Assembly: GCA_964631565.1 (NCBI GenBank)
Contig: CAZVYJ010000022.1
Span: forward strand, 1-48,954
DNA length: 48,954 nt
Source: CAZVYJ01 sp964631565
GTDB lineage: Bacteria > Planctomycetota > Phycisphaerae > SM23-33
Direction of reading: 5' to 3'
The notes under the pieces are model-generated. The model was not told where the DNA came from, did not search any database, and saw nothing but the letters and a program-made list of their open reading frames with translations. Below, in pieces: positions 7,256 to 15,821 of this stretch. The position numbers and the translations under genes were made by a program. The stretch's first letter is position 1; every line of letters starts with the position of its first letter.

Positions 7256-8440
7256 ATGCGTATTCCTGCAATACCGAAAAAATTCATACCGCTCACTATC
7301 GTGCTGGGCGCATTGCTGCTGGTTATCCTGCTTGCCGCGGTTCTGCCGCAGCGGGACGACAGCAAGCCGCCGACAAAGCCTGAGCCTACGCCGGTCAGCA
7401 CAATCGTAATCAAGGCGCTGGCCGAGGAGCCTGACGACCTTACGATCGACGGAGAAGTCGAGCCGAATCTTGTCGTCAATATTTCGGCAGAGGTTGCCGG
7501 CCGCGTTGACCGAATCGAAAACGCAAAGGGCGAAACCATCAGGGAAGGCGACATGGTGGCCCGCGGCGAACCCGTTGTTTTTCTTAACACCGATCTGCTC
7601 AAGGCTGAATACGACCAGGCAGCCGCCAACAAGGCATTTTACGAGAACGAAGAATCGCGGGTCAAAATCGCCCAGGAAAAAGGCGTGGCGACCCCCAAAG
7701 AAGTGGATGAGGTCATGAACAACAAGGCCGCCGCCATAGCCCGATTTGACCTGGCGGCAGCCCAGTTGAAGCGGGCGACCATCGTCGCGCCGGTGGCTGG
7801 ACGAATAAACAGAATTCCCGTGGACGTCGGCGAATATCTCCAGCCGGGCATGGAGGCGTTTGAAATCGTCGACATGGATACGGTCAAGGTAATCGTGTAT
7901 GTGCCTGAAAAGGACATACAATTTTTCTCGCCGGGTCTGGAGGCGAAGATCGTCGCGACGGTCAAGGGCGAGAAAGTTGAAATGACCGGGAAAATCACGT
8001 TCATTGACGCTCTCGCCGACAAGGCGACACGCAAAACCCGCATCGAGATAACGGTGAACAACCGCGAAGGGCTTCTTCGCAGCCGGCAGACGGTTGATGT
8101 GACGCTCCGGAGGAGAATGCGCAAAAACGTCATCCTTATTCCGCTCGGCGCGGTGATTCCAAGCGGCGACGAAGACGCGTCCGGGCGGTACATCGTCTAC
8201 GTGGTCGACGGAGGCAAGGCGTATCGGAAATACGTTCAGTTCGACGGCATGAAAGGTAAAGACGTTTTCGTAAACGGCCTGTCGGACGGCGACCACCTGA
8301 TTGTCAGCGGGCAGCAGTATGTCGCCGACGGCCAGGAGGTAGACGAAAAACCGAAAGCTTCCGACAAGGGCAGCGGCGAAAAAAACGCCCAGACCCAGCC
8401 GGAAGACGCCCCCGGCGATGCAGCCGGTTCGAATCCGTAG
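7256..8440 (+). CDS. RND efflux periplasmic adaptor (membrane fusion) protein
   Basis: About 394 residues. A short cytoplasmic N-terminus and one membrane segment (LTIVLGALLLVILLAAVL, about 13-30) anchor it in the inner membrane. A lipoyl-like half-domain, a short helical hairpin (about 115-165), the second lipoyl half (APVAGRINRIPVDVGEYL), a beta-barrel and a membrane-proximal domain follow in the HlyD/AcrA order. It should link the RND pump to an outer-membrane channel. The ATG at 7256 has GAGGA eight bases upstream; an alternative GTG at 7235 would overlap the TetR stop by four bases. The C-terminal 40 residues are charged and low in complexity. The pump gene follows 14 bases later. Confidence 0.9.
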   Translation: MRIPAIPKKFIPLTIVLGALLLVILLAAVLPQRDDSKPPTKPEPTPVSTIVIKALAEEPDDLTIDGEVEPNLVVNISAEVAGRVDRIENAKGETIREGDMVARGEPVVFLNTDLLKAEYDQAAANKAFYENEESRVKIAQEKGVATPKEVDEVMNNKAAAIARFDLAAAQLKRATIVAPVAGRINRIPVDVGEYLQPGMEAFEIVDMDTVKVIVYVPEKDIQFFSPGLEAKIVATVKGEKVEMTGKITFIDALADKATRKTRIEITVNNREGLLRSRQTVDVTLRRRMRKNVILIPLGAVIPSGDEDASGRYIVYVVDGGKAYRKYVQFDGMKGKDVFVNGLSDGDHLIVSGQQYVADGQEVDEKPKASDKGSGEKNAQTQPEDAPGDAAGSNP

Positions 8441-8454
8441 CAGAGGTTGGTTAT

Positions 8455-11400
8455 ATGCTTATTTCAAACGCGGCAATCAAGAACCGCACGACTGTATTTG
8501 TAGGTATCGCGTTCATCATAATCGCCGGCGTATACAGTTACATAGTGCTGCCTCGCGAAAGCGCTCCTGATGTCAAGGTGCCGAATATTCTCATAATGAC
8601 CACGCTGGAAGGCGTTTCGCCCGAGGACGTCGAAAGCGAGGTGACCAACGAAATAGAAAAGCAGCTTTCCGGCCTCAAGGGCCTCAAGGAAGTGACTTCG
8701 ACCAGCGCCGAGGGCCTGTCGCTGATAAACGTGGAATTTCTTCCGGACGTGAATGTCGACGATGCGCTGCAGCGAGTGAAAGACAAGGTGGATCTCGCCA
8801 AGCGGGATATTCCCGAAGAAGCCGAAGAGCCGGTCATCAGCGAAATAAGCATCGCCGAGTTTCCCATTATCATGCTGAGTCTTTCCGGCGACATTTCGCC
8901 TGTCCGTCTCAAGAATATAGCCGAGGATATCCAGGACGCCATTGAGGCCCTGCCGGGCGTGCTAGAGGTCAATGTTCTCGGCGCGGTGGAGCGCGAAATT
9001 CGCGTCGAGATGGACCCCGACAAGGTCGCCGCCTACGGGCTGAGCGCCGAGGAGATACTTTCGGTAATTCCGTCGGAGCACGTCAACATTTCGGCCGGAA
9101 GCCTGGAAACCGAGGGCATGAAATTCAACATCCGCGTGCCCGCGGAGTTCGACGAGCCTTACGAAGTTGACAAAATCCTCATCGCCAGCCGCGACGGAAA
9201 ACCGATTTACCTCTCGGACGTTGCCGTGGTTCGCGACACACTGAAGGACCGAAGCAGTTTTTCCCGCCTCAACGGCAAGCCCAGCATCACGATATCGATA
9301 AAAAAACGTGTCGGCGAGAACATCGTCTACATCGCCGAGTCGGTGAAGCGGATTCTTGATGAAGCGAAAAAAATTCTGCCCAAAGGCGTGACATGCCAGG
9401 CGACGTTCGACCAGTCGAACGAAATCAACATGATGGTGAAGGACCTGGAGAACAATATCTTCACGGGGCTGATACTCGTCGTCGCCGTGCTGGTGCTGTT
9501 TATGGGATGGCGGAGCAGCATAATCGTGGCGCTTGCCATACCGCTGAGCATGCTGATGAGTTTCGCGATTCTTAAAGCGCTTGGCATCACGCTGAACATG
9601 GTCGTCCTGTTCAGCCTCATCCTCGCGCTCGGCATGCTGGTGGACAATGCGATTGTGATTGTCGAGAACATATATCGCCACGTTCAGATGGGCAAAACCC
9701 GCCTGAAGGCGGCGATGGAAGCCACAGCCGAGGTCGCCTGGCCGGTCATCACGTCGACTTTGACTACGCTTGCGGCGTTTGCGCCGCTGCTGTTCTGGCC
9801 CGGCGTGGTGGGCGATTTCATGAGCTACCTGCCGCTTACGGTGATGATAGTGCTCAGCTGTTCGCTGTTCGTCGCCATCGTGATAAGCCCGACGATCTGC
9901 TCGATTTTTTCCGGTGGGCTTAAGAAGGAAAAACATTCCGGAGACCACAGGTTCATCGCCGCCTACAGGCGGCTGCTGGACCTTGCGATACATCACAGGT
10001 TCGTCACGCTGTCGCTGTCCATACTTCTGCTTGTCGCCATATCGATTGTTTATGTGCGTCTTGGCCGGGGCGTAGAGTTCTTCCCGGATATCGACCCGCA
10101 GCGTGCGGTTATCAACATCCGCGCCCCGCAGGGCACGAACATATACGAGACGGACCGGCTGGCGAGAATCCTGGAAGAGCGGGTCGATAAGTACAAATAC
10201 GGGATCGAAAACGTCGTGACCACCATCGGCTCGTCCGGCGGCGATTCTTTCGGGCCGACGGTTGGAGGCCCGCATGAGGGCAACCTGACAATCACCTTCC
10301 CGGATTACGAGGTTCGGGAGATACCGTCGGCTGCGATCATTGAAGAGATGCGCGAGTCGGTGAAAGGCATCCCAGGCGCGGAAATAAAGGTCGAGAAGCA
10401 GAAAGAAGGCCCGCCGACCGGCGCGCCGATAACCATCCGAATAATCGGAGAGGACTTCAAAGAGCTGGAAAAGCTCGGCGAGCAGGCCAAGGCCCGCATA
10501 AAGAATATCGCAGGCCTGGTTAACCTGAGAAGCGATTTTGAGGCCGCCAAGCCGGAACTCAAGTTCATTCCCGACCGCACCAAGGCGGCGACTCTGAACG
10601 TGAAGACAAAACTCATCGGCGATTTTCTCCGGACGGCTGTGTTCGGTTCGGAGGTCGGCAAGTTCCGCGAATACGACGAAGACGACGACATCACTGTCCG
10701 CCTGCCGCTCAGCCAGCGAGAGAACATCGACGACCTGCTGCGGCTGAGGGTGCCGACCCTGACCGGCGACTCCGTGCCGCTCAGCTCGCTGGGCGAGTTT
10801 GTGTATGCTCCGGGCTTCGGCACGATATATCACATAGATCGCGACCGGGTAATCACGCTGACGGCCGACACCGAAGGCCGGCTCACGTCGGATGTGCTCA
10901 GGGATGTGCAGGCCAGGCTGGCCGACTTCCCGCTGCCCCAGGGTTGCAAAATAGAATACGCCGGCGAAAAGGAAGAACAGGATGAGGCCAGTGCCTTCCT
11001 CGCCAAGGCGTTTGTGGCGGCGATTTTCCTGATTGTCATTATCCTCGTCATGCAGTTCAACACGCTGACGATTCCGCTGATTATCATGACTACGGTCATC
11101 ATGTCCATGGTCGGCGTGTTTGTCGGACTGCTGGTTGTGAATCTGCCTTTCGGCATCATCATGACCGGCATCGGCGTGATAAGCCTCGCCGGGGTCGTGG
11201 TGAACAACGCCATCGTTCTGCTGGATTACACCCGCAAGCTCCAGCGTGATGGAATGGAGATGACCGCAGCCGCCATCGAGGCCGGCGTGACCAGGCTTCG
11301 CCCGGTCATGCTGACGGCCGTCACCACGCTTCTCGGACTTGTGCCGATGGCTTTGGGAATAAGTTTCGACTTCCACACGATGGAGCTGGCGACCCGCAGC

Positions 11401-11601
11401 GAGTCCAGTCAGTGGTGGCAGAGCATGGCCGTCGCGGTGATATTCGGCCTGGGCTTCGCCACGCTGCTGACGCTGGTCTTCGTGCCGTGCCTCTACGTTT
11501 CGCTCTATCGCCTCGCGGCGAAGATGGGGCTTGGCGGCCTGAGACATTTCGGCGACGACGTCAAGCCGGAACCGGCGGGCGAAACCGAAACGAATCAATG
11601 A
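8455..11601 (+). CDS. RND family multidrug efflux pump, inner-membrane permease
   Basis: A 1048-residue proton-driven antiporter of the AcrB type with twelve predicted membrane helices in two repeats and two large periplasmic loops (about 40-335 and 560-860). Helix 4 reads LGMLVDNAIVIVEN, so the first of the two AcrB aspartates (D407) is kept and the second (D408) is Asn. Helix 10 reads VVVNNAIVLLDY, with Asn in place of the AcrB lysine. This variant is common in non-enterobacterial RND pumps. The ribosome site is AGAGG. With the TetR and adaptor genes it forms a three-gene unit; the outer-membrane partner is not encoded nearby. The substrate cannot be read from sequence. Confidence 0.93.
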   Translation: MLISNAAIKNRTTVFVGIAFIIIAGVYSYIVLPRESAPDVKVPNILIMTTLEGVSPEDVESEVTNEIEKQLSGLKGLKEVTSTSAEGLSLINVEFLPDVNVDDALQRVKDKVDLAKRDIPEEAEEPVISEISIAEFPIIMLSLSGDISPVRLKNIAEDIQDAIEALPGVLEVNVLGAVEREIRVEMDPDKVAAYGLSAEEILSVIPSEHVNISAGSLETEGMKFNIRVPAEFDEPYEVDKILIASRDGKPIYLSDVAVVRDTLKDRSSFSRLNGKPSITISIKKRVGENIVYIAESVKRILDEAKKILPKGVTCQATFDQSNEINMMVKDLENNIFTGLILVVAVLVLFMGWRSSIIVALAIPLSMLMSFAILKALGITLNMVVLFSLILALGMLVDNAIVIVENIYRHVQMGKTRLKAAMEATAEVAWPVITSTLTTLAAFAPLLFWPGVVGDFMSYLPLTVMIVLSCSLFVAIVISPTICSIFSGGLKKEKHSGDHRFIAAYRRLLDLAIHHRFVTLSLSILLLVAISIVYVRLGRGVEFFPDIDPQRAVINIRAPQGTNIYETDRLARILEERVDKYKYGIENVVTTIGSSGGDSFGPTVGGPHEGNLTITFPDYEVREIPSAAIIEEMRESVKGIPGAEIKVEKQKEGPPTGAPITIRIIGEDFKELEKLGEQAKARIKNIAGLVNLRSDFEAAKPELKFIPDRTKAATLNVKTKLIGDFLRTAVFGSEVGKFREYDEDDDITVRLPLSQRENIDDLLRLRVPTLTGDSVPLSSLGEFVYAPGFGTIYHIDRDRVITLTADTEGRLTSDVLRDVQARLADFPLPQGCKIEYAGEKEEQDEASAFLAKAFVAAIFLIVIILVMQFNTLTIPLIIMTTVIMSMVGVFVGLLVVNLPFGIIMTGIGVISLAGVVVNNAIVLLDYTRKLQRDGMEMTAAAIEAGVTRLRPVMLTAVTTLLGLVPMALGISFDFHTMELATRSESSQWWQSMAVAVIFGLGFATLLTLVFVPCLYVSLYRLAAKMGLGGLRHFGDDVKPEPAGETETNQ

Positions 11602-11620
11602 GCCGAACCAGCCGGCGAGC

Positions 11621-11650
11621 TTGACACCTTACCCCTCAGCCCGCGACAAT
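11621..11650 (+). promoter_or_regulatory. Leaderless-type promoter of miaA
   Basis: A perfect -35 box TTGACA (11621-11626) and a -10 box GACAAT (11645-11650) with an 18-base spacer place the predicted transcription start at about 11656-11657, which is the A of the miaA start codon. No ribosome site precedes that ATG. Both facts together suggest a leaderless mRNA. Confidence 0.55.
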
Positions 11651-11656
11651 CGCCGC

Positions 11657-12586
11657 ATGGATAAGTTGTATTTCATTCTTGGCTGCACGGCCTGCGGGAA
11701 GGCGGCGGTCGGCAAGGAGCTCGCCCGGCGGCTGGGCGGTCACATCATCTCCGTCGATTCGATGAAGATATACCGCCGCATGGACATCGGGACGGCCAAG
11801 CCGTCGCCGGAGGTCCGACGGGAAATTCCGCATCACTGCATCGACATCGCCGAGCCAAGCGAGGCGTTTTCAGTCGCACAGTATGTCGAACATGCCGACC
11901 GGGCCGTTCAGGCCGTCCTTGCCGCCGGGGCAGTACCGCTGGCGGTCGGCGGCACGAGCCTGTACATCAAGGCGCTGTCGGAAGGGCTGTTTGAAGGGCC
12001 GTCGGCCGAGCCGGAAATCCGCCGGCATCTCGCCGCCCGAGCCGAGGCCGAGGGCCTGGCCGCTCTGCATGCCGAGCTTAGCCGGCTGGACCCGGAGGCG
12101 GGCCAGAGAATCCACGCCAACGACCAGCGGCGGATAATCCGGGCGCTGGAGGTGTTCCAGCTTACCGGCATGCCGATAAGCCGGCTGCAGAAACAGTGGG
12201 ACGCCGGCCCGAGACGGTACGACTGCGTGTTCATCGGCCTGCACCGCCGGAAGGAAGACCTTAACCGCCGCATCAACGTCCGCGCGAAGCGAATGGTAGA
12301 GATGGGCCTGGCCGACGAGGTCGCCGCGCTGCTTGCCGAGCCGAAGCCTGTTGCCATGCAGGCGGCCCAGGCCGTCGGATACGCCGAGATGATAGACTAC
12401 GTTCAGGGCCGCTGTTCGCTGGAAGATGCGCTGGAGCGGATAAAAATAAACACCCGCCGGCTCGCGAAAAAGCAGCGCACATGGCACCGCCGCTGGCGCG
12501 ACGTAAGATGGTTCGAGCTTGCCGACGACGAGCCGGTCGCGCAAACTGTGGAGCGAATACTGGCTGAGACAGACTTCAGCCGCTAG
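11657..12586 (+). CDS. miaA: tRNA dimethylallyltransferase MiaA
   Basis: A 309-residue enzyme that transfers a dimethylallyl group to N6 of A37 in tRNAs reading UNN codons. Family motifs are present: RRMDIGTAKP, GGTSLYIKAL, NDQRRIIRALEV and KKQRTWHRRW near the C-terminus. The P-loop is GCTACGKA, so the usual Ser/Thr after the lysine is Ala, and the second motif has DSMKIYR where most homologues have Gln instead of Lys. The start at 11657 begins directly at the P-loop strand, as in the family; the frame is open to 11621 but that stretch is the -35 box. A 123-base inverted-repeat element begins at the stop codon. Confidence 0.9.
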   Translation: MDKLYFILGCTACGKAAVGKELARRLGGHIISVDSMKIYRRMDIGTAKPSPEVRREIPHHCIDIAEPSEAFSVAQYVEHADRAVQAVLAAGAVPLAVGGTSLYIKALSEGLFEGPSAEPEIRRHLAARAEAEGLAALHAELSRLDPEAGQRIHANDQRRIIRALEVFQLTGMPISRLQKQWDAGPRRYDCVFIGLHRRKEDLNRRINVRAKRMVEMGLADEVAALLAEPKPVAMQAAQAVGYAEMIDYVQGRCSLEDALERIKINTRRLAKKQRTWHRRWRDVRWFELADDEPVAQTVERILAETDFSR

Positions 12587-12709
12587 AAGCTGTTTCAAAA
12601 CTACTTCTTGGGTGCCACGGGTTGCTTGCAACCCGTGTACTGCGTCGAATGAACACGGCCCCTGAGGGGCCGTGGCGCCCCTGACGTACACAATGTTTTG
12701 AAACAGCTT
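12587..12709. repeat. MITE-like element with 15-base terminal inverted repeats
   Basis: Perfect 15-base arms AAGCTGTTTCAAAAC (12587-12601) and GTTTTGAAACAGCTT (12695-12709) bound a 123-base non-coding unit. Inside are two hairpins: CACGGGTTGC-TT-GCAACCCGTG (12616-12637) and CACGGCCCC-TGA-GGGGCCGTG (12654-12674). These are in turn bracketed by GGGTGCCACGG (12610-12620) and its near-complement (12671-12681). The inner 72 bases are shared in design with the repeat at 43861. Clear target-site duplications were not recognised. No transposase is encoded in the window. It sits between the miaA stop and the next ribosome site and could also end miaA transcription. Confidence 0.75.
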
Positions 12710-12722
12710 TCAGAGGACACAT

Positions 12723-13403
12723 ATGACCGTCGAGTACAAGATAATAAGCATCGGCGCACTGTCTCATAACAAGCTGTGGGGCGAGGGCGCACCGATCCGC
12801 ACGGCCCACGCCACGACAACGCTCATACGCGACGGCGATAAGCTGATTCTCGTCGACCCGTCGCTGCCGGCTGCCGTGCTGGCGGCGAGATTCAACGAAC
12901 GGACCGGCATGACGCTGGACGATGTGACGGACGTTTTCTGCACAACGCTTCGGCCGGTGCACCGCCGCAGCATCGAGGCCCTGCCGAAGGCGAAATGGTG
13001 GACCGGCCCGCAAGAGCTGGAGGCATATCGCGAATATCTCGCCGGGCTGGAAGACTCGGCGGAGCGGCTGAACGCCGACGACCTGGTTAACATAAAGGCC
13101 GACCTCAAGCTGCTCGAGCGGTTCAGCGGCGCGCCGGAGCAGTTCAGCATGCAGGTTCAGCTTTACCCGCTTGCCGGGCCTTCTGTCGGGTCGGCCGGGC
13201 TGCTGCTTACCCCGGCGACGTCGACTGTCCTGGTTGCCGGCGACGCCGCCCTGACGGCTGAGCATGTAGCCAGAGGGCAGGTCTGGGAAGGCTGCGCCGA
13301 TGTGGACGCCGCGATGCGATCCCTTGAAGACATGCTCGAAGTGGCGGACGTGATTATCCCCGGGCACGACAACATCATGTTTGCCCCGGCCAATTGGCTG
13401 TAG
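12723..13403 (+). CDS. Metallo-beta-lactamase-fold protein with degenerate active site
   Basis: A 226-residue protein with the strand pattern of the metallo-beta-lactamase fold: TTLIRDGDKLILVDPSL near the start, VLVAGDAAL in the middle, and VIIPGHDN at the end. The metal motif that should read THxHxDH is TTLRPVH (74-80), so only the last histidine (H80) remains of that motif. The usual PGHTPGS histidine is also absent (GPSVGS). The protein probably does not bind two zinc ions and may be a non-catalytic relative (inference). A good AGAGGA ribosome site lies just before the ATG, right after the inverted-repeat element. It has no evident operon partner. Confidence 0.7.
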   Translation: MTVEYKIISIGALSHNKLWGEGAPIRTAHATTTLIRDGDKLILVDPSLPAAVLAARFNERTGMTLDDVTDVFCTTLRPVHRRSIEALPKAKWWTGPQELEAYREYLAGLEDSAERLNADDLVNIKADLKLLERFSGAPEQFSMQVQLYPLAGPSVGSAGLLLTPATSTVLVAGDAALTAEHVARGQVWEGCADVDAAMRSLEDMLEVADVIIPGHDNIMFAPANWL

Positions 13404-13422
13404 GAAAGGTCCGTGCTATAAT
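13394..13422 (+). promoter_or_regulatory. Extended -10 promoter of the CNNM pair
   Basis: TTGGCT (13394-13399), a 17-base spacer ending in TGC, and TATAAT (13417-13422) give a strong extended -10 promoter. The -35 overlaps the end of the preceding gene. The leader would be about 87 bases; no riboswitch such as the ykoK or yybP type was recognised in it. Confidence 0.65.
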
Positions 13423-13515
13423 CTTTCAACGGCAGATGGACGAAGAATCCGAACAATCCGACCGCCCTCCGGGACCGGGAAACGGCGTTTCGCCGGCAGC
13501 TGAAGGAGCCGGCCT

Positions 13516-14793
13516 GTGACGTGGGGGCAATTCATAGCGGAATATTCCTGGCAGTTCGTGCTGCTTGCGGCGCTGCTTGCGGCGTCGGCGTTTTTCAGCG
13601 GCACGGAAACCGCCCTGTTCAGCCTGACCCGCAGCCAGCTTTACAGGCTTCGACAGAAGCGGTCGCTGGCCGGCCTGGTGGGGGCACTGACGGCCCGCCC
13701 GCATCGCATACTCAACACGCTGCTGCTCGGGAACATGCTGGTCAATACCGCGTTCACAGGCATATCGGCCGTCATGATAATCAGCATGGAGCGCGACGGG
13801 CTTGTCAGTCCGCTGGGCGCGACGCTGGTGTCGCTTGTTCCGCTGCTGGCGCTCATTCTTATAGGCGAGGTTGCGCCCAAGATGCTCGCCTTCGTGGCGG
13901 CTGAGCCGTGGGCGAAGATAGCGGCCGCCCCGGTCGCGGTTATCGGCCGCGTGCTAAGGCTGCCGCTGGTGCTGCTGGATTCGCTGCTGGTCTGGCCGCT
14001 GACCCGCATAGTCGCACCGCAGGGCGGCGGCAGTTCGGTAATCACAGCCGACGAACTCAACGAAATTCTGGACCTGTCGGCCAAACGCGGCGTCATAGAC
14101 CACAACGCCAGTTCGCTGCTGCAGGAAATCATAGAACTGAGCGACCTTCGCGTGCGCGACATCATGGTGCCTCGAGTCGATCTTATCGCCTACGATGTTA
14201 ATGCGCCGGCCGGCGGCCTCGTCGAGCTTTTCCGAGAGACGCGACTGCGAAGAATCCCGGTTTTCGACGGCGGAGTGGACAACATTCTCGGCGTTATCCA
14301 TGCCAAGCAGCTGCTGCTGAAGCCGCAGACGCCGCTGCGGCAGCTCGTGGTCAAGGTGCCGTTCGTGCCCGAAGCCGGCGTCGTCGAGCGTGCGCTTCTG
14401 CAGCTTCGAGTGACACGGTCGCAGATGGCGATAGTCGTCGATGAGTACGGCGGGACGGCCGGGCTTGTAACGCTCAAGGACATACTCGAAGAAATCGTCG
14501 GCGACATTCCCGATCCGCACGACGTTGACCGCGGGCCGGAAGTCGTAACCGTCGGCGACAGGGAATATATCATCGACGGCGACCTGGCGATTCATGAATG
14601 GTCCGACGCCTTCAAGACGGACCTGACCGGCCGCAGGATCAGCACGATCGGCGGGTTCGTCACGTCACTGCTCGGCAGGATTCCCCGCGCCGGCGATACG
14701 GTGACATACCGCAACCTCCGGTTCACTGTCGAGTCGATGCGTCGGCGGCGGATCGGCAAGATACGCCTCCAGCTGCTGGAGGCGGAGTCATGA
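13516..14793 (+). CDS. CNNM/CorC-type transporter (DUF21, CBS pair, CorC domain)
   Basis: A 425-residue membrane protein. Residues about 10-165 form the DUF21 membrane domain with several hydrophobic helices and the FFSGTETALFSL signature. Two CBS domains follow (about 205-325, with MVPRVDL and the VDEYGGTAGLVTLKDI motif), then a C-terminal CorC/HlyC domain (about 340-425). The family takes part in magnesium/cobalt export or resistance and is often annotated as haemolysin-like. The start is GTG with AAGGAG seven bases upstream. It overlaps the next gene by four bases (ATGA), so the two proteins are translationally coupled and may act as a heteromer. Confidence 0.9.
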   Translation: MTWGQFIAEYSWQFVLLAALLAASAFFSGTETALFSLTRSQLYRLRQKRSLAGLVGALTARPHRILNTLLLGNMLVNTAFTGISAVMIISMERDGLVSPLGATLVSLVPLLALILIGEVAPKMLAFVAAEPWAKIAAAPVAVIGRVLRLPLVLLDSLLVWPLTRIVAPQGGGSSVITADELNEILDLSAKRGVIDHNASSLLQEIIELSDLRVRDIMVPRVDLIAYDVNAPAGGLVELFRETRLRRIPVFDGGVDNILGVIHAKQLLLKPQTPLRQLVVKVPFVPEAGVVERALLQLRVTRSQMAIVVDEYGGTAGLVTLKDILEEIVGDIPDPHDVDRGPEVVTVGDREYIIDGDLAIHEWSDAFKTDLTGRRISTIGGFVTSLLGRIPRAGDTVTYRNLRFTVESMRRRRIGKIRLQLLEAES

Positions 14794-15815
14794 TGGATGC
14801 CCTTACGATACATGCCGGAGCGTCAGCCCCCGTATGGGCCTGGCCGCTGTGGATACTGCTGACTCTTGTCAGTGTTCCCCTTGATTCGCTTTATTGCGGT
14901 ATGGAAACAGGCGTGTACGTGCTGAACAAGATTCGTATGGACCTGCGCGCGGAGCACGGCTCGCGCTCGGCCAGAACCGTGCAGAAGCTGCTGTCCAATC
15001 CAAACAACCTGCTGGCTGTCCTGCTTATCGGCACGAACCTGTCGCGATATGTCGCGACGTTCAGCATAACTTCGATGTTCGTGCTGGCCGGTTTCGGCCC
15101 AAGCGCCGAATGGTACACGCTGGCTGTCGCCACGCCGATGCTTTTCGTTCTCGGCGACGCCGTGCCGAAGAGCGTTTTTCAGCGGCTCGCCGAGACGCTG
15201 GTCTATCGTTTTGCGTGGTTCATCAGGCTGTCGGACCTGGTTTTCAGGATAACCGGCCTGTCGCTGATGGTTCGCGGCATCTCGGCTGCACTCATGACCG
15301 TTACGGGCGCGGGCAGCCGCCGTCCCGTCGTGCACCGCGGGCTGAGCTGGTGCCTCGCCGAGAGCAGCGCAAGCGGCGTGATGACTCACAGCCAGTCCGT
15401 GATGGCCGACCGCATCATCAACATTTCAACCGTTACCGTGGGCAAGGTTATGGTTCCGATGCGGCATGCGCTGGCTGCGCCGGCAACCGCGACGGGGGCG
15501 GAAATCGTGGAGCTGGTTCGCGGCAACAATTACTCGCGGGTCCCGCTGCTCGACGATACGGGAAAAGTCACGGGCATACTGGATGTTTACGATGTCCTTG
15601 TGCCGGCTGCCGGCGGCGAAGTAGCGAGAGCAGGGGATGTCATGTCCAGGCCGCTGAGGCTGTCCGACAACATGCAGGTGACCGACGCCCTCTACTGGAT
15701 GCAGCGCGAGCATGCCGTGATGGCGGTTGTCTCGGACGCGGCGGGGCGGGATGTCGGCATAATCACCATAAAGGACCTTGTCGAGGAAATCGTCGGCGAA
15801 CTTGCGGCGTGGTAG
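14790..15815 (+). CDS. Second CNNM-type protein (DUF21 and CBS domains, no CorC domain)
   Basis: A 341-residue paralogue of the preceding protein, coupled to it by an ATGA overlap. The DUF21 membrane domain has the corresponding CGMETGVYVLNKIR signature. The CBS pair ends with VGIITIKDLVEEIVGEL, and the protein stops there, so the CorC/HlyC domain is absent. Paired DUF21-CBS genes of this kind are probably partners in a divalent-cation transport complex (inference). It ends six bases from the convergent aminotransferase gene. Confidence 0.85.
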   Translation: MMDALTIHAGASAPVWAWPLWILLTLVSVPLDSLYCGMETGVYVLNKIRMDLRAEHGSRSARTVQKLLSNPNNLLAVLLIGTNLSRYVATFSITSMFVLAGFGPSAEWYTLAVATPMLFVLGDAVPKSVFQRLAETLVYRFAWFIRLSDLVFRITGLSLMVRGISAALMTVTGAGSRRPVVHRGLSWCLAESSASGVMTHSQSVMADRIINISTVTVGKVMVPMRHALAAPATATGAEIVELVRGNNYSRVPLLDDTGKVTGILDVYDVLVPAAGGEVARAGDVMSRPLRLSDNMQVTDALYWMQREHAVMAVVSDAAGRDVGIITIKDLVEEIVGELAAW

Positions 15816-15821
15816 CAGATG

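Noticed and set aside
8424..8435. GGTTCGAATCCG, which looks like the T-loop of a tRNA
   Set aside because: It is the last codons of the adaptor protein gene, and the 60 bases upstream do not form acceptor, D or anticodon stems.
8962..11598. A long open frame on the minus strand across the RND pump gene
   Set aside because: It is a compositional shadow of the GC-rich pump gene; its product is His/Arg/Asp-rich without domains. Similar long antisense frames over rpoD and the R-M gene were dropped for the same reason.
11621..11656. A TTG start giving MiaA twelve extra residues
   Set aside because: The TTG is part of a perfect TTGACA -35 box and the family begins at the P-loop strand after the ATG at 11657.
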